Source: Bacteroides sp. M10 (lineage in GTDB: Bacteria; Bacteroidota; Bacteroidia; Bacteroidales; Bacteroidaceae). Taken from it: a stretch of DNA of 64,000 bases. Location of the stretch: NCBI RefSeq assembly GCF_014334015.1, contig NZ_CP060488.1:6468501-6532500 (forward strand), given 5' to 3'. Position numbers and translations under genes: made by a program. Below, piece after piece: positions 62,116 to 64,000 of this stretch. Under the pieces are notes generated by a model. That model was not told where the DNA came from. It made no database searches and was given only the letters and a program-made list of their open reading frames with translations. The first letter of the stretch is position 1. Each line of letters opens with the position of its first letter.

Positions 62116-64000
62116 TTAAGCCTCCGGCATCAAGACCACTCCCAGCTTCTTCTTACCGTCCATCTTGACTATCACAGGCTTTTCAAAACGAACATGACGG
62201 AGATAGTTCGTTTCCTGCACTGCTGGTTGTGCATTGAGGAAATCCTGGTTATAGACTCCATCATTCATAAAGGCGTTGATCGTGAAATATCCCACCCCGA
62301 AAGAAGTCAGGTTCTGGAAAAAGTGTGTCCCCTGACTGGGATCTACCCGGTAATTAGTCAGACCGGCTTCCACAATCACACGGGCAGCCGAAATATGAGG
62401 CCACTTCACCGGAATACCAAGCCATGTATCACTGCTTCCCCAACGTCCCGGGCCAACCAATACATAGTTCTTTCCTTCGTTCAGGAACTGTTGATTGATC
62501 TTCTCTATCTCCCAGGCAATCGTCTGATTATTGGAAGCACTATAATTGTCCGTTTTTACATAAACCACATCATATACCTCATTCATAATACCGTGTCCCA
62601 ATGAATTATACGAACGGAGAATCACATCTTCATCAGGAATCTCGTTCAAGTCTTCATCCAGCATTTCTTTGCTGTCTACGATAGGACGGATCTGCAACAG
62701 ATAGAAAGTTCCGGATTTATCCTGCTCTCGACTTAACGTTGCTGCAAATTCAATTTCAACCGGACGGCGCATCTCCTGTTCACCATATTTCAGTACTAAC
62801 TGCAAGATACGAGCCAACGGGAAAACATCATGTTGCAGGATATTAGCAAAAGTAATCACCTTACGTCCTCCCGGATATAAACCATCACGAATGATCTGAT
62901 CGTACGGATCGTAGGTAGAAGCAATATAACGCAAGGCACCGTCACTTTCTGCCTCTTTAACATGAAGTTTCAGCAAATTAAAACCATCGTCGATAGAAAA
63001 ATCATGTCCGGCATTTTTCAAATCCAACGCATAGAAACGAGTTTGAGTCTCTTTGAGGGCAATTTCCATTTCGCTGGTTTGTAACACCTGATTAGGATGA
63101 TAAGGAGAAAAACGAAGGGTCATGCCACCGTCAACAATATATTTCCCCAATCCCAAAGCCAGATTCACCGTTCCTTCTTCTGCTTTTTCATCCCCTAACG
63201 GATAATAATTAAGCGAGCGTGCCACACCGGACATGGAAGGATAATAACGGTCACCGTACTGATTGCCAACCACTTCCTGCAAGATAACAGCCATTTTCTC
63301 CTGATCAATTACATTCGACGTAGCTTGCATATACGCTTTGCTGTCACGGAAATAAACCGAAGCATACACCCCTTTGATAGCATCGGAAAGCATCCGCAAC
63401 ATTTCATAGCGGTCGTCCAGATAAGGAATCATGTAGGTGTTATAAATTCCGGCAAACGGTTGATAATGGGAATCTTCCAACAAGGAAGAGGAACGAATGG
63501 CAATCGGAGACTTCACTACATCGAAGAAAGTGAAAAAGTCCTCTATCAACCGATCCGGTAACTTAGCCTTCAAAAAATATTTCAAAATCGTAGCATCATC
63601 CGCATCCGACAACGCAATCTGATACAGATTGTTGGTGTCCATGAACTCATCAAAGACATCCGTGCAAAGCACCACTGTTTTCGGAATAGCAATACGCGCA
63701 TTTTCAAACTCTTCAAACTCCGGATGACGCTTCACCATATTATCAATAAATGCCAGTCCACGTCCTTTTCCTCCGAGAGAACCATCCCCGATACGGGCAA
63801 AGTTAGAATAACGGTCGAAGCGGTCGCGCTTAAAGACCGCTACGACTCCCTGGTTCTTCATCTTACGATACTTCACAATCGCCTCAAAGATGATTTTACG
63901 GTGAGCATCCACATCCTGAAGACTATTCCAGGTGATCGGTTTCAAGAATTCAGCCACCGGGAACATGGCGCGCGAATAAAACCAACGCGACACGTGATTC
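62116..64000 (-). CDS. PEP/pyruvate-binding domain protein, 5' part outside window
   Basis: The frame runs from the window edge to the stop at 62116, at least 625 residues. The first Met-like codon at 63993 is an internal GTG (His-Val-Ser-Arg), so the true start lies beyond 64000. IGDGSLGGKGRGLAFIDNMV and SPIAIRSSSLLEDSHYQPFAGIYNTYMIP are the ATP-grasp motifs of the PPDK/PEP-synthase N-terminal domain, and FYLLQIRPIVDSKEM closes it. The catalytic His swivel domain of true PEP synthase was not seen; instead the C-terminus has YVLVGPGRWGSSDTWLGIPV. In Bacteroidetes, long proteins of this type carry a receiver-like N-terminal part. It may be a PEP/pyruvate-linked phosphotransferase or regulator. 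Confidence 0.83.
   Translation of the reverse strand, partial: NHVSRWFYSRAMFPVAEFLKPITWNSLQDVDAHRKIIFEAIVKYRKMKNQGVVAVFKRDRFDRYSNFARIGDGSLGGKGRGLAFIDNMVKRHPEFEEFENARIAIPKTVVLCTDVFDEFMDTNNLYQIALSDADDATILKYFLKAKLPDRLIEDFFTFFDVVKSPIAIRSSSLLEDSHYQPFAGIYNTYMIPYLDDRYEMLRMLSDAIKGVYASVYFRDSKAYMQATSNVIDQEKMAVILQEVVGNQYGDRYYPSMSGVARSLNYYPLGDEKAEEGTVNLALGLGKYIVDGGMTLRFSPYHPNQVLQTSEMEIALKETQTRFYALDLKNAGHDFSIDDGFNLLKLHVKEAESDGALRYIASTYDPYDQIIRDGLYPGGRKVITFANILQHDVFPLARILQLVLKYGEQEMRRPVEIEFAATLSREQDKSGTFYLLQIRPIVDSKEMLDEDLNEIPDEDVILRSYNSLGHGIMNEVYDVVYVKTDNYSASNNQTIAWEIEKINQQFLNEGKNYVLVGPGRWGSSDTWLGIPVKWPHISAARVIVEAGLTNYRVDPSQGTHFFQNLTSFGVGYFTINAFMNDGVYNQDFLNAQPAVQETNYLRHVRFEKPVIVKMDGKKKLGVVLMPEA

Noticed and set aside
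62116..63993. Start of the PEP/pyruvate-binding gene at 63993
   Set aside because: The codon is GTG inside an open frame that continues to the window edge, and homologues have sequence before it; the true start is outside.
1..64000. tRNA or rRNA genes and complete insertion sequences
   Set aside because: No cloverleaf, rRNA segment, full-length transposase or integrase frame was recognised on either strand by eye; a covariance search would be needed to exclude small RNAs fully.

Overview
The window looks like chromosomal DNA of a gut Bacteroides species. The reasons are three SusC/SusD loci, many lipoproteins with a Cys near residue 20, ECF-sigma/FecR control of a glycan locus, promoters of the form TTTG-N18-20-TAnnTTTG with no Shine-Dalgarno pattern, and the HU/DUF4248/DUF4373/amidase gene set common in this genus. 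I cannot name the species from sequence alone.

Layout. 1-0.9 kb is non-coding apart from a doubtful 29-codon ORF and holds a cobalamin riboswitch reading leftwards out of the window. 0.9-1.9 kb has an HU-like protein and a DUF4248 protein. 2.1-14.2 kb (minus strand) is a nutrient-uptake locus: SusC body, SusD, HExxH metallohydrolase lipoprotein, DUF4302 lipoprotein, BACON-like lipoprotein and three more surface lipoproteins, with no glycosidase and no regulator. 15.0-21.6 kb is accessory DNA: an unknown protein, an XRE/ImmA/PIN cassette with a broken PIN gene, small hypotheticals, a NUMOD4/HNH protein, a phage-type amidase, a DUF4373 protein, a NYN-domain protein behind a terminator-bearing leader, and an Rpn-family remnant. 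21.7-29.1 kb is an RND efflux operon with TetR and a divergent AraC gene. 29.2-30.2 kb is a YhcG/DUF1016 nuclease. 30.6-37.4 kb is a SusCD locus ending in a calcineurin-type phosphoesterase. 37.5-50.9 kb is a hexosamine-glycan locus: NagX-like acyltransferase, two GH20 enzymes, SusE-like, SusD, SusC, FecR and ECF sigma. 51.2-57 kb is core metabolism: malic enzyme, a small membrane protein, glutamate dehydrogenase and catalase. 57.1-62.1 kb has two PCMD lipoproteins, an outer-membrane barrel and an AraC regulator. 62.1-64 kb is a PEP/pyruvate-binding protein cut by the window end.

The main result is a DNA inversion switch at 14165-14976. The promoter, start codon, signal peptide and first 73 codons of the first SusC gene lie on the plus strand (14757-14976), pointing away from the rest of the gene, which starts on the minus strand at about 14183. 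Both ends carry the same 16-bp near-palindrome (AGTTC-ATCAA-GAACT core) in inverted orientation. Flipping the segment between them restores a continuous reading frame that I calculate at 1109 aa. The locus is therefore in the OFF orientation in this sequence, and inversion would turn on the SusCD/lipoprotein operon. This kind of switch is known for Bacteroides TonB-linked outer-membrane proteins; this instance is read directly from the bases.

Other leads are the NYN gene behind a promoter, short structured RNA and terminator (an order resembling type III toxin-antitoxin loci), the XRE/ImmA/PIN cassette with a 12-bp inverted-repeat operator around its promoter, an OxyR-like site upstream of catalase, an in-frame 29-bp palindrome inside the DUF1016 nuclease gene, and a 58-aa two-helix membrane protein gene overlapping the malic enzyme stop.
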